The notes: generated from the sequence alone by a model not told the origin. Counted from the stretch's first letter, positions 33,991-46,485 are shown. The stretch is DNA of 64,000 nt from Rhyacophila brunnea (GCA_022495005.1 JAGYXB010000825.1:3596001-3660000), one strand, 5' to 3'. Program-made: numbers and translations.

Positions 33991-34780
33991 TTTATTTTTT
34001 ACTATCGTCATATGAATATAGATTATACTCAAAATGACGTAGTGTATTAAAAATGTGCTTATTATGGTTTATAATATATGAAAAGATGTCTTTATATTGA
34101 CGTATATAATAATATGTCTCAAAGCTGGTGGGTTATGGCTGTGTCGTTTATGAATATTAGATGCGTACAGCACGTTTCGCCGCTCAAAATGACAAATTCG
34201 TACTTGTCTAAACCTTTATGCTTCCATGTTTCTTTTTATGAAAAGTGGCCCAGAGAAGCTGTTACAATAATAAACGCTGGGGAATTGTCTTTCTACTTAT
34301 AAAACAATTCCAGTATTTATCTATAATTGAAAATGTTTATCTATCATTAGAAAACAACAGAAAGAATACCTGGTCAATTCAATTCCGCGTGGGAGGCAGG
34401 CATTTGGCATTCTGGACAGGCAGGTACTTATTTTTCAGTACCGATAATTATTTAAATATAATTTAAATAAAAAAAACAGAAAAACAAGTTCTTGGAAAGT
34501 CTTTGTTATGATACCAGATATTCAATTCTTAATAAAAAAATAATGATAAAGAATCGTAGAATTAAAAAAAAAAAACAGTTTCATTTTATTAAAAACCTTG
34601 GTACTGAGAAAATTGACCTTCTTGTCAGTTGATGAATTACGCATGGTGAAATAAATTTCACCGACATATTTTTTCAAGAGTTGCAACATCAACTTGATAG
34701 AAATTTATTCTTAACGATTGATAATGTAATATACAAATTATTATATAGCTTAATGTGTGAGTAAAATACGTGTCCAGGAT
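33991..34780. other. No feature recognised
   Basis: AT-rich DNA with no coding or repeat assignment. Confidence 0.4.
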
Positions 34781-34783
34781 AGG

Positions 34784-35815
34784 ATAAACCTAAACACGTG
34801 TCAAGAATAGGGAATTCAATCCCGAGCCAAAATCATGATCCCGGGATTTCGGGATTACAATTTGACAATCCCGGGATCCCGGGACTGGTCCCGGGATTGG
34901 CATTTTTTTCCATTGTTAATATAAAATTTTATATTTACAAATAGCATTGATAAAATCGGTCAAAAATAAATCTAGTATAATTTATACTATTTAAGACATT
35001 TATTGTTAATATTGTATACGTTCAATCTTGGACGTACATAAGATTAATGGAGTAAATAATATTGTAATATAAATAATAATGTGAATTTAATATGAGATTG
35101 CTGTTTCTGATAGTAAAGACATAATGAATGGATTAGCGAGATTTAAAATAGTAAAGCAAATAATCGTGGCGTACTTATCCGGCCTTATGGCTTTTCCGCT
35201 TCATAAATCTAATTAGTCAGCAAAATATGAAACTGCCGTAAAATGTATGATATCATTGTGGAATTACTTTGTTAAAAGTGCGAAGCATTGTTTTGTTCCA
35301 ATCTTTCTCATTATTAATAATTTATGTGAAAAAAATAAAATGAATCGGCAACCTACACATAGGTATATATCAAACTTCATTCAAACTCAGTTTATTTCTT
35401 ATGTAGTTATTTTTTATTAAAAGTATTTTTTCTGTTATATTTTCGTTTTTATTTTATTTTCCAAAAAATTGATAAAAAAATCAATCCCGAAATCCCGGGA
35501 TTAGGTTTATCAATCCCGGGATTCATATGTATCTAAAATAGCTCGGGATCCCGGGATTGGAATCCCTAGTCAAGAATTAATACGTCATTCTAAACTTGTC
35601 CTTCGTTCTGACAACTGCTCTCGATGTATGCACTGATGCTCTTTAATATTGGTATATTTGAAGGTTACAATACACACTATTAATTGCACGTATATAATAT
35701 GTGTTTCATTTTTGTAGGACACTCACACATTCAAAACCCTGCTTCAAAATTTAGTATATTGGTGTATAGTTTATCGGAATTCTATTTATTAATCTGTTAT
35801 GTGTGCGTGTCGTTA
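34784..35815 (+). repeat. Dispersed repeat R2, copy 2, split by a MITE
   Basis: The left part (AAACACGTGTCAAGAA, to 34807) and right part (35569-35815, starting GTCAAGAATTAATACGTC) form one R2 copy. The interruption is the MITE at 34808-35568, which duplicated GTCAAGAA. Confidence 0.8.
34808..35568. mobile_element. MITE with TAGGGA tips and ATCCCGGGAT repeats (family H4)
   Basis: Tips TAGGGAATTCAATCCCG and the inverse of TAGGGATTCCAATCCCG, with a perfect 8-bp duplication GTCAAGAA (34800-34807, 35569-35576). ATCCCGGGAT-type words cluster within ~130 bp of each end. Length 761 bp, non-coding. Tip similarity to H2 (TAGGGATYG) suggests related hAT-like mobilisers. Confidence 0.9.
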
Positions 35816-35879
35816 AACAAATTGTCACTTTGTGGATACGTACCTATACCTATATTCAAAGTAGGTAAATTCTGATTAA

Positions 35880-36750
35880 TAGAAGAGGATGCAAGATTGT
35901 TTGTCTTTCATACAAACCCCCACCCTGCGGCAGGACGAGATCCTACTTGTACTTTGGCGGGCAGGAGGGTTGGACCTTCATCGATTTCGATCACTTTTAC
36001 CCTGACTTCTCAACTGGATGGATCTTTCAACTTAACCTACTTTTGGTTCATGGCCGGTCGGACGCCGGCCACATAAAAATCAGTTTTTCTTTCACTTTTA
36101 TTGAACTTTTATTAACATTAATTTCCAAAATCAGTGTCTTCAACTTCAAATGAACGAGCATCCAGCAGATGAGTACCCTATTATCTTTTATTATAATGTT
36201 TTTGTAAAATAGTAATATTCTCGTAAAAAAGGTCACAGGTCTCCGTAATTTCATGTCTCTGTAATTATTATACTTGTTAAAATAAATTCAATGTTTTTTA
36301 GCCCATAATAAACAATTATTGTTAACTCTAAATCTAGTGTTTTCTTTATTTAATGGTATTTCGTTATTTACACACTTAGAAAGCACTTGGCGCCCTTATT
36401 ATCTATCAATTTTATCATACACTTACAAGTCTTGTTTATACATAGTTTTCTTAGTCTATTTAAATTCCTTTTTTTATTATATTCTATATATGCTAGTTCT
36501 CTGATAATCACATACATTTGTCAGCGCGATCTCATGCTCTGAATAATTTAATCATCCCATTTTACTATTTACGCTTACATCTTAATCACGCTCTATTCTT
36601 AACTTTCAATTTCGCTAATCTCTCTTTTTTTATTCACATATTTATAATCCATTTTATCACATATTACAAAATATAATATGTAATGAATATCGAGTGAAAG
36701 ATACTTACATTTTTGGGAATGTATATAATGTAATTTAGTTGTAGATAGCA
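35880..36750. other. No feature recognised
   Basis: 35920-36075 is CG-richer and open in one + frame (with FIDFDHFYPDFSTGWIFQL), but I recognise no family. The rest is AT-rich. Confidence 0.35.
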
Positions 36751-36759
36751 GATACTAAA

Positions 36760-37015
36760 CGTCGCTATAGGATTGGTTTGTTGAATATCCGTTTTTGTCG
36801 AAATCGACCTTTTAATGCAAAATGATTTTTTGTATCTAAATGGACCAGAATCATCCTTTTCTTTAAATTAATTTGTAATGAATATAGCACTCATATGCTG
36901 TAAAAACAACAATTTAAATACCTCCATGTATTTAAATATATTATAATAACATTTGTTTTTCATCTCCTGAACATTTGACATTTGTTCTATTCGACAAACC
37001 AATTCTACAGCGACG
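36760..37015. mobile_element. Small MITE with CGTCGCTRTAGRATTGG arms
   Basis: About 30-bp inverted arms (CGTCGCTATAGGATTGGTTT and its inverse at 36990-37015) enclose ~200 bp of AT-rich DNA. The target duplication is not resolved. Confidence 0.65.
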
Positions 37016-37445
37016 AAAATATTAAACTAAGTAATTAAATCGTAGATAATAAAAGATACTTTCATTTTTTTGGTGTAAGACATATAAAGTAATAAAAAAT
37101 ATTGTAAATGCAATGAAAAAGGTGTGAAAAATAGCAAAATAATTTGAGAGACAGCTTTGAAAAAAAAGTTAGAACTAACTTTATAATCGTAAAAATTGTA
37201 ATTCGTAAGACATCGGAAGCAATGATAATTATAAACAGTGTTAATGCAAGTAGCATGCGGAGACGTTTACATGTAGGAAAGCTAAGAAAAAAAAACATAT
37301 TAATGTAACTAATATTAATTTTCTATATTATCCTCTACGTAGGTTGTTGTAACTAATTGATTCAGTAATACGGTGTGTGATCAAGTGATGCCTCTTGAAT
37401 ATTTAAAAATATTTACCTAATATTAACAATTTAGAACCCCTAGAA

Positions 37446-37740
37446 CAGGGATGGCGAACGTTTTTACGCACGCGTGCCAAAATTTCACAAATATTATTTT
37501 TCGACTGTCTGACGTGATGAGCAGTTTTTCATAAGGAAGAAATGAAAAAATATACAATTGAGTTCTTGAGATTCTATCTTTCGCCGTGTTTCTAGCTTTT
37601 TTATATATTTTATTCTTTGAATATTTTTTTCCATGGTCAAAAAGATTGTGAAAGCGCTTCATTCTCAAATCCTTCCATTTTTAGCGATAATGTTGGACGA
37701 AAAATAGCTATCAGCTGTTTGTATTTGAACGAATGTCGAT
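37446..37740 (-). repeat. hAT family H5 fragment (inverted)
   Basis: CAGGGATGGCGAACGTTTTT and the following ~290 bp match the right half of 41675-42415 in reverse, including CGCGTGCCAAAATTTC and TTTTTCGACTGTCTG. The other end is missing. Confidence 0.7.
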
Positions 37741-38043
37741 AAATTTCATCAGGTTTGTTGATTGAATATTTTCATTTTTAATAGCATATTACATCGATCA
37801 AAATCAGAGCTTCACGAGACGGCTTCTCCCGCCGCCTGATGAGGTCAGTGCGATAATATTATGTGTGACGCATAAAGCCTAAGGACATAAAATTATATAT
37901 ATATATGTACATTAATTTTTCAAACGTAACGCTTATTCTTGAAATTTGTAGTATTTGCATGCTATTTTTTATACAATGCGATCAGTCATTTACGCATTCC
38001 GTTGTTTCCGTTTGCACATCGATAGATAAATATTATTCGTAAA

Positions 38044-38293
38044 TGTGTCGCTACATTTCAAAATCAGCCAAGTCCACTTTTAGGTATTTTTTACTTTTTT
38101 GTGAATTGCTGAAGAACTACTGCTTTCTAATATTTTTGTATTATCAAAATGTGTAATTTATTAATTTTAAATATTCTATACTCGAAATAATATTAACTTT
38201 CACCCTTGTGACTGTGTATTTGAGAAAACAAAAAGCTGTTTTTCTCCTATTCATCTATTGTGGACTTGGCTGATTTTGAAATCTAGCGACACA
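38044..38293. mobile_element. MITE with TGTGTCGCT tips (family G1), copy 1
   Basis: Arms of about 34 bp, TGTGTCGCTAGATTTCAAAA plus TCAGCCAAGTCCAC, with one or two mismatches, enclose ~180 bp. Tips resemble those of 53324-53615 although the inner arms differ. Confidence 0.78.
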
Positions 38294-38332
38294 AATATGA
38301 TAATCGAAATCGAAGAAAATACGCATGGTTTT

Positions 38333-38930
38333 GTCGCTTTGTGACTGTAGATGAAACATGGATTGTCAAAGCAGTGGATTGCGACTGTTTAAAATCAGCT
38401 GGTAAGGTTATGGCTACTGTATTTTGGGATGCACATGAAATTATTTTCGTTGACTATTTGGAAAAAGGAAAACAATAACAGGGGATTATTATGCATCTTT
38501 ATTGGACCAGCTAAAACGTTTACATAAGAAAGGCTGCCTCATTTAAACAGGAAAAAAATCCTCTTTCATCAGGACAATGCCCGTGTTCACAATACATTTA
38601 CGATCAATGGCTAAAATTTGTTAATTGAAGTTCGAATTGGTCGACCACCCACCGTATTCGCCAGATTTAGCCCCATAGTGACTTTTTCCTTTTCCCAAAC
38701 TTAAAAAATGGCTAAGTGGACAACGTTTTAACCAAATGAAGAAGAAATCGATCGGACAAATGCTTATTTTGAGGACCTTCCGAAAACTTATTTTTCTGAC
38801 GGTTTAAAAAAAAACTTAAACGTCTAACCAAGTGTATTGAGCTCCAAGGAGATTATGTTGAGAAATAAAAAAAACTACAAAAATAAAATGTTTTAATGCT
38901 TTTTTCTAAGGAATTATTGACCCACCCTCG
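38333..38930 (+). pseudogene. mariner transposase, C-terminal half, dead
   Basis: The catalytic core of a mariner (D,D34D) transposase is readable across frames: RFVTVDETWI with the first D (about 38340), GKVMATVFWDAHEIIFVDYL, HQDNARVHNT with the second D (about 38570), then HPPYSPDLAPSD with the third D (about 38650-38680) and FFLFPKLKKWLSGQRF. Stops break it at about 38475, 38600 and 38680, and the tail is frameshifted. The 3' tip ends in TTGACCCACCCTCG followed by TA, the expected mariner end and target. The N-terminal HTH region and 5' tip are missing; the copy starts right after MITE G1. It lies beside R2 sequence, which resumes directly after the TA. Confidence 0.88.
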
Positions 38931-38932
38931 TA

Positions 38933-39435
38933 TAATGTGTGGTTTATTTTCGTAGACACTCACACACATGGCCCCCACGAGGGGCTGACAGGGCTCTATC
39001 ATATGGGCCCAGTCTCAGGGGGCCAGACGTAGTGGGTAGATGACATAATATGTGAGATACACATCACGAATTTGCTCTAATAGTAAAAAAGTCGCATTAC
39101 ACGACATGAGGTTGTGCGGTGGAATTTTCGACTATTTTGTGTTAATACTCGACATCTCCATAATTGAAGTATGTAGATATATCAAAATTACAAAAAAATC
39201 GCTTAAAACACATTGAAGCCCCTTACTTTCACCTCTAATACAAAACGCTTCTGTTGTGCGTCACACATGCCATTAAACTTAACGATATGTAGGGGGCCCG
39301 CCAAAGATCCTGACCGGGGGCCCTGCTTTAGGGTGTAGGGGTCATGCTCACACATTCAAAACCTTGCGTCAAAATGTAGTGTATTGGGGCATTATAGCCT
39401 ATCAGAATTACATGTATTAATCTGTTATGTGGTGT
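38933..39435 (+). repeat. Dispersed repeat R2, copy 3, cut by mariner and H1 MITE
   Basis: ATAATGTGTGGTTTATTTTC resumes R2 directly after the mariner TA. The repeat is then interrupted by 38967-39346 and continues CTCACACATTCAAAACC to about 39435. The 5' part of R2 is lost on the mariner side. Confidence 0.75.
38967..39346. mobile_element. hAT MITE family H1, complete copy inside R2
   Basis: Tips CATGGCCCCCAC and GTAGGGGTCATG, with a perfect 8-bp duplication CTCACACA (38959-38966, 39347-39354). The same internal landmarks as 21607-22028, 380 bp. Confidence 0.9.
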
Positions 39436-39439
39436 AAAC

Positions 39440-40135
39440 ACCGACCGTATCTTATGAACCAATTAAATGATACGTCAATACAATCGAGTTGGTAACTGAA
39501 TAGCAGCGGCGGCTCCTCTAATACCATGTAAGTGCTACGCACTGCCTGCATTTTTGAAGATATCGCTCAACTTTTCATCGTTATTCATACGTGTATCACT
39601 CACTTCGCGAAGTAGAACATGCAGCAGTACTATGAACAATACTCCGTTCATGAGCGTAAAGCGATTGCGATCCAAATAGATTTTCAGTTTGCACAGGATT
39701 ACAATGAGGTCATTGTATACTACTTAAACGGTGACCGAATGTTCCTGTAATGGAGTTTTGTGTAGAATTTTTTAAACACTTTTAGATCGGCCCACGAAAC
39801 GAAGGACTCTAGAAACGAAAACGCCAGTTTCTGTTTTATAACAATGTTGGCGAGATAATTTTTAACAATTTTACAGTTAACATATGTGATGAATTGCCAA
39901 CATGTTACACTGCCGAATTTATTTCTAAACCACTCAAATACATTCTAAATATTAAAAAAACACATCAGCGGTTATTTATTTGGCTAACGCATTGTTCGCT
40001 CAGAGCGTAAAGCCATAAACTGTGACATTTATATTTCTTTATTGATATTAAATCATTCTAGATGTTCAAAACTTTTTTGAGAAATATTATAAATAAACAG
40101 ACATGTTTAATTTACCTTCTGAGAAGTCGGTAAGA
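39440..40135. other. No feature recognised
   Basis: AT-rich DNA without repeat or gene assignment. Confidence 0.4.
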
Positions 40136-40140
40136 GAACA

Positions 40141-40441
40141 CGGTAGCCTTCGGTGATTGAGGTAATCATGATAAGACACTTTACGACCTTACGTGGCTAA
40201 GACACGTATTCCGGATGCCGCCAAAGAGTGTGATACTTTGTACCCTTATGGCACAGCCGCAAGGGTTCCGTCGCCATGGCCGGCCCTCCCTCACCCTGCA
40301 GCGGTGCCACAAAAGCGACCTACGTGCTGCAGGTCTGACATGGCGGGAGGCGCAAGAGTTGGCAATGGCCCGAAAGAAGTGGCGCAAACTTGTGCTTGCC
40401 CTATGCCCCAATGCTGGGTCGTGGCAGGGTGAAAGAAGAAG
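40141..40441 (+). pseudogene. RTE-type retrotransposon, 3' end fragment
   Basis: About 300 bp closely match 13805-14090 of the GAA-tailed RTE: a broken start around the HVYRMPP equivalent, then PKSVILCTLMAQPQGFRRHG, RPSLTLQRCHKSDLRAAGLT, WREAQELAMARKKWRKLVLA and LCPNAGSWQGE, then a short AGAAGAAG tail. The beginning is frameshifted relative to the rest. Compared with 13111-14094 it keeps the downstream SWQGE codons, so that copy carries a stop here. It is heavily 5'-truncated and dead. Confidence 0.82.
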
Positions 40442-41270
40442 ATATTCTCTTTATAGAAGGTAAACCATTGCGCACTACCAGAAAATGCTATTCTGAAAAC
40501 CACCGGCCGCCACTGCTGAATAGTTTCATGTAATTGCTAATCAAAGACTTTAGATCGGCGGGGATCGTCAGATCTGGTTGGATCTGCAAGTCTATTGGTG
40601 TAACTATACTTTTAGTGAATCGTTTCGTGTAATTTTGACACAATACTCAAGGCTTACTGGCTTCGTTATAATTTTGTAAATCGTTATTATCGGTTTTTAT
40701 CATAATGAAGAAATAAAACTTCTATGCTTATGTAACATGGCGCTCTTCAAAATAATGATATTGATATCGTAAAATATATCTAAGAATTAATTACCTATAT
40801 ATTTTGTGTGCGGTTATATTATAATATGCTGCGTTGAGGTTAATTTGTTTTAATAATAATTCATATAATATATGCTTGAATTAATTTGATTTGATAAAAG
40901 TATATGTTTATATTAGAAATGATATTATATTAGAGGAATATAATAATTATTAGTTGAAAATATACAAAAATAGTTAGAAACAGTTTATATGTAAACAAAT
41001 ACATATTTATGCACCAAATAGGATTCAAGTATGTAATTTCTTTTTTTAAAAATTATGAGATATTAGCATTGGATGATACTGAACTTTTGTGTACAAAATG
41101 TCATGGAATCTTTATCGATAATAATTTAAAACTTCAGGATCAAATGGATCCAAGTAAATAAATAGAATAACTATTTGCAACATTTTGTAAATATGGCTTA
41201 TTTTTCAAATAATATATAATAATTATTCATATGCCAAAAAATATATTAGTAAACTATTCTGAGAATGTAA
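40442..41270. other. No feature recognised
   Basis: AT-rich DNA, no assignment. Confidence 0.4.
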
Positions 41271-41274
41271 CATT

Positions 41275-41330
41275 CTATATATTAAACATACATAATTTGA
41301 AAAGATCCTCGCCAGAAAAAAATGTTTTTT
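41275..41330 (-). repeat. Body fragment of SINE-like family S2
   Basis: ATTCTATATATTAAACATAC followed by ATAATTTGAAAA matches the body at about 11852-11885 in the same orientation. The tRNA head is absent. Confidence 0.45.
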
Positions 41331-41674
41331 AGAAGTAACCGTACTGTAACCGCTGCATAAATTTCTGATCATAAATTTATATTTGTTGAGTAATATTTTA
41401 TGCTCAATTTGTCATAAATACCTAAGCATATTTGTATAGATTATGGTTTAATTGAATAACTGTATTATTGTTTTGAGCTATTAAGAGGCCTCTTTTTATT
41501 TTTTCTGATGAAACGGTGTCGTCATTTGCGTCAAAGAAAATCGCCGCTACGTATTTAATTGGAATGTTCTGGGCTGGCTTATTTATACCAATTCAAAAAC
41601 TAGAAAAAATATAGAAAAACGTACTAATATATTTAAGATACATTGTTTAAAAACATGTCATGCATATAATATCC

Positions 41675-42415
41675 CAGGGATGGCAAACCTATGGCACGCG
41701 AATGTTTCATTTTGAAGAGAAAATATATTACTACTATATATTATATATTTTAAAAATAATGACGACATATGCATGTGTATTTTATTCGTTTTTTATTATG
41801 TATATTATATTATATTATATATATATATATTATGTTTACCAATCGATGCGCAAACGAAAACGACGAAATTCATGCATAAATGAAAAATCGCATTGTATAA
41901 AAAATAGTAGGCAAATCTTTTTCAAGATAATCATTACGTTTAATGTAAATATACAATTGGATAGGTCGGTCCTTAGGATCCGGCAATTAAAAATAAAAAT
42001 ATTCAATCAAAAAACCTTATGCAACTAATTATCGGCAGTCATTCAAATGTAAAAACTGCTTGTTATTTTTACTGAAAGATAATCTCTAAAAATGGAAAAC
42101 CGTTCAGTGATGGAGAATATAACATTAAAGAAGATTAGTTCAAATGCTTCCACGATCTCTTTGAGAATTTTGAAAACAAGACAGAAATATTCAAAGAATA
42201 TAATATATGCCTTCGGCTAGAAATACGGTGAAAAATAGAATATCAAGAACTTAATTGTAATTTTTAAACTTTTTTAATGGAATTCTTTAAAACTATTTTT
42301 TTTAAGCTTTTAAAAACTTTTTTTCGCCGCGAAAAACTGCTTGGCATGCCAGACAGTCGAAAAATATTATTTGGGAAATTTTGGCACGCGTTCGTAAAAA
42401 GGTTCGCCATCCCTG
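41675..42415. mobile_element. hAT transposon family H5, non-autonomous
   Basis: Tips CAGGGATGGCAAACCTATGG and the inverse of CAGGGATGGCGAACCTTTTT, both followed by a GCACGCG or ACGCGTGCC word. The flanks TAATATCC and TAATACCT agree at 6 of 8 positions, an aged 8-bp duplication. The interior includes an AT microsatellite at 41805-41830 and no recognisable transposase. 741 bp. Confidence 0.8.
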
Positions 42416-42534
42416 TAATACCTACTAACGTGACTAACGTATCACTGAAAAAGTTTGCACTATTTTTCTTGGAACGAGCTAGCATACATAAACTATTATG
42501 TCCTGGTTAAGACAAGGTTTATTAATGACATTTT

Positions 42535-42668
42535 AAAAATTAACGAGCACCATTTGCAAATTGTATTCTTAGTGTAATGATGACAAATAAGTATGATTTA
42601 CGAAGTTTAGTGTGTACTATTTATGTATACCTAATCTTAACATCCTACCTCCATCTCTCGTCATTGCT
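42535..42668 (+). repeat. Dispersed repeat R3, solo copy
   Basis: TTTGCAAATTGTATTCTTAG, TGTGTACTATTTATGT and CATCCTACCTCCATCT match 4960-5108. Confidence 0.6.
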
Positions 42669-43790
42669 ATGCAGCCCCTTAATAATATTATTACTATATT
42701 GTATTACAAAATGTTCATATTATCCCTTCCAGGCATAGTTCAAACTCTTTAGATTTACCTTTTTTACAACTTCCTCGTTATTATCTCTATAAAAAATAAA
42801 GAATATCGTAAAAACAAATGTGTCATAATATTATAAGGTACGTATTAAGATATAACAATATTCATATATCGTATGTATATTGTGGAAAATCACACTCGCT
42901 GTATTGGGAAAACCGACATATCTTCTGAAAACGTACGACCCATATCTTTACAAAAAAAACGTCCCCCATAAATAACGAAATGATGGGCGGCCATTTATTT
43001 TATATCTCTGATATAAAATAACTGATATTTTTTTATGTTTTATATGGGGGGAAATAGATCTGTGTAGGAGTATTGTTGGAGAGATGTTTTATTGCATGGC
43101 CATAGGCGAGATCTTCTGGAAAGTCGAATAGATTCCGGACCTTTCGTCATCACTATATAATGGCTGACTGCTTTTGTGAAGATATTTGTTATCATATGTC
43201 ATAACTTTGACACTTTGGTGTTCTGTCTTTTATGTCTCCAGAATAGATTATCTAGTAAATAAATATATATTTTTACTACAAATATGATATTTTATATTAT
43301 ACGAATATTGTTAAAATATTTTGTTGGAGGAATAAACTGGGTATTTTTCTCAATCACACTCATCCTATCTGATTATTGTCATTTCAACCTGACTACCCTC
43401 GTCCTTATACCTACTCCATAATTTTAATAATTAATACATAATATATATTTTAACTACAACCTTATAAATGTGTTAATTATTATATTTTGATCTTCTTTAT
43501 TCAATACAAATACACCAGATTTTGGAATTTTGAAAACTTCCGAAACATAATATTATGTAGGTAGGCTTGTTAGAAAAAATATTAGATAGAATTCAAACTC
43601 ACATCTTCCACTGTCTGGGTGGGTGTTCTTATCTTTTAAGGTATGTATTAACCGATTCACATGAGTCATAAGTGGATCGATAAACGAATGCAAAATACGT
43701 TCATTGATAATCGTTCACTTTGATATCAATGTGTTTTTTTCCAGCATTGCATGATCTGAAAAAGTATACTGACATAATTAATAATCTTTT
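42669..43790. other. No feature recognised
   Basis: AT-rich DNA without gene or repeat assignment. Confidence 0.4.
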
Positions 43791-43800
43791 TACCCATTAA

Positions 43801-44306
43801 GGCGATGTCTTTACTTGCCAGAGGCACCTAGCGGAAAAATACGAAGCTTGCAATTTGAGACATTTTTTTGATAATTTACAATCTGAAAACATTAAAAGAA
43901 AAATATTTTTTATTTTAAGTCAAAGATAAACTACAATTTTAAAAAAATTAATAAAATGTGAATTTGTTGAATTGGACCCCATCTTATTATTACATATTAT
44001 ATTTTATGGTCATATTTATTATTTAAATTTTGTTTATTAAGTTTTCTAAGCGTCGTCTAAGAGATTTTTGACTAATTCATAGTTGTATTATTTTTTTATA
44101 TTTATTTTAAAAAACATCGATATTTATAAAAAATATAAATATGTATAACTTGAAATCCCTTTTATTTATATATAATTTTATTTAGGTATGGTCCCAATAT
44201 TGAAGCTCAAAGCTTTACAGTTAAAATTGTAAATTATCAAAAAAATATCTCAATTGTAAGCTTCGTATTTTTCCGCTAGGTGCCTCTGGTAGGTAAAGAC
44301 ATCGCC
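43801..44306. mobile_element. TTAA-flanked MITE with ~82-bp arms (family T3)
   Basis: Arms start GGCGATGTCTTTAC and agree over about 82 bp with few mismatches, including GGCACCTAGCGGAAAAATAC. TTAA flanks both ends (43797-43800, 44307-44310). 506 bp, AT-rich non-coding interior. Confidence 0.85.
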
Positions 44307-44310
44307 TTAA

Positions 44311-45110
44311 ATAATAGTATAAATTTATATTCATATTTACAACCGAGATACAGACTAATTATCACAATGTCTTGGAAGTACAATCATTGATTACATAACA
44401 CATTTAGATATATAGTCAGGTTTACTTTTTTGTGACGGTAAATGGCTACTTATCTACACTTCGACCCTGTTAGAAGAGGGTTTTTGGGTCTTCTATGATG
44501 AAAACACCACGAAGTCAAGTGATCCGCACGAAATTCGAGGCAATTCGAGTGAATTCAATTGGAAAACTTAATCTTAAAATTTTTACCATTATTGTTTTGT
44601 TTGGAGTGATGTCGGAATTGAACCCAGACTTATCGATATACAAGGCGCCTTCTGCAGAATATTTGGCCATTCCGAGCGATGTAACAAAGAAGCCGTTTCA
44701 AAAATTTTGCTATTTCTTGGCAATGATAGTTTGACCATTGGCGTATAAATGCATATTCATAATTTGTATAAAATCAGTGCGCAATAATGTAATTTTTATA
44801 TGTGATTGTAAAAGAACTATAGTATAACTATTTCCTTCAATCTCACAATGATATATTATGCTGTCAATAAACTCTAGACGCATTTTTTTATAAGTATATT
44901 GAAATCTTATACCGTAAGGTCTTTTTTAAACAGACGATTAATATTAGAAGTTATGAATGTTAGGTTAGGTTCTCTTTACGAGGGAATGAGTTTTAAAATA
45001 TAATACGTATTTTTTTACACGTGGGACGATCCTGCCAAACTGTGTTTTTATACAAATATTTTTTTACTGTAAGAAAGAATACAACACAAATTGAACACAA
45101 ATCAAAATTA
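44311..45110. other. No feature recognised
   Basis: A 79-codon open frame at 44495-44734 has no recognisable motif and no supporting context, so I do not call it a gene. Confidence 0.35.
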
Positions 45111-45124
45111 ATTCCAGAATGAGG

Positions 45125-45463
45125 CCTTGCTAGGCGGTGCGCGGATTGCGGGTTACGGGTGCAAATGACGCATGCCGACCGAAATATAATTTGTCATATA
45201 AATCCAACATGCGTCCATTTAATGTTCTGTTTATTGTTATATTAGTAACAATAGTAATATATTCATTGACATGTTTTCTTTTTCAAGTAAATGGGTAAAG
45301 TTTTTAGTCATCTTTACACGATTTAAGAATTAATACCCCCGTCGCCATCACGAAACAAGTTGACGTGTTCCCAGCTCGACGTTCTCTCTCCGAATGCCAG
45401 CGAGTCCAAAATTTCGTCGTGCCTATAGTTGAAAATTATTTTCCGTTTCACTGAAGTATCGCC
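45125..45463 (+). mobile_element. TTAA MITE family T1, long form, left end lost
   Basis: GGCGGTGCGCGGATTGCGGG and the ATAAATCCAACATGCGTCC word match T1. The right half (TCTTTACACGATTTAAGAAT) is shared with 58057-58797. The right tip GAAGTATCGCC is followed by TTAA (45464-45467). The left tip is missing. Confidence 0.72.
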
Positions 45464-46009
45464 TTAAATGTTCCCGTCACTCCGTACAATAAAAGGAACA
45501 GTGGGTATATTTGTATTTTTACAAAAAAAACGAGATAAGTTACAAAAGACAATGCGAAGCGGATTGAATCTATGATATATGAGAAAAGCCACACGATCGT
45601 CTTTTTATTGGAAGTAGGTACATATCGAAAGATATCACGAACTTTTAAATCAGGCTCTGCGAATGGCATCAAATTACAAATTCACAAAATTACCAGTACC
45701 TTGTTTATATTATAAATCTAGATCTCCAGCACGTAATTTTACCCACGTATGACTATCTTCCCAGAGTGTGTTTATGTTTATGAATATTTTAACAATAAGC
45801 AAGAATGCAATAATATAAATTCAACACATATGTTAAAATTAATTACAAACTGAGGCTTCGTGGTTCAACTTAATAGTTTCCTTTAGTCCATATAAAAAAA
45901 AGATCACTATTCTACGTCGACTTACAAATTCCGAAGTAAAATGTAAAAACATGTTTCTGCGGTTTTCTTATAGGCAATGCTGTCAACGTGAAGAATATCA
46001 TATTTTACA

Positions 46010-46485
46010 ATGTTTTTATTAGGTCGTGTTCTTATTTGTCCGGTGGTTGTTTATCCAGTACAAATCTTGCAATCGATTTTTAACTAACTTCCCGACTAGC
46101 TAGAGATTTGAAACTTTTAGAATATATCAGAACACGATGTCAATGCATTTTTTAAATATGTTTTAGCCATCTTTAAGTAGAATTGAATTCATTTTCAGTT
46201 TATTCTGTCTTGTATGAAAAGTTATTTCGGAAGAAATCCGTAATCCAATCCACTATTATTGGTTGCTAGAGGTCTGGGGTCCTAGCAACAAAATTATTAA
46301 TATATACGTGCCTTACTATGGAAATCAATATGAAATGTCAAAATGACATTTCAGTATTATTTCTAGCAAGTACAAATTTTTTTGATCGTTTAAGCTAGTC
46401 AGGTCAAATTTATATGATTCAACAGAAAATTTAAAAACATTGTATTTAAATAGTTCTTTTTATCTTGTAATTATTATTATAATCA
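46010..46485 (-). repeat. Dispersed repeat R1, copy 4 (inverted)
   Basis: The reverse complement starts TAATTACAAGATAAAAAGAAC and follows the R1 landmarks to ACATTGTAAAATATG. No paired copy nearby. Confidence 0.75.

Noticed and set aside
35947..36153. CG-richer open frame as a coding exon
   Set aside because: No acceptor or donor of quality, no family resemblance, and the second half is low-complexity hydrophobic translation of AT-rich DNA.
41805..41832. AT dinucleotide run as a regulatory or origin element
   Set aside because: A simple microsatellite inside a non-autonomous hAT, and common in this genome.
44495..44734. A 79-codon + frame as a small gene
   Set aside because: No recognised motif, no splice signals or context, and lengths like this are expected by chance here.
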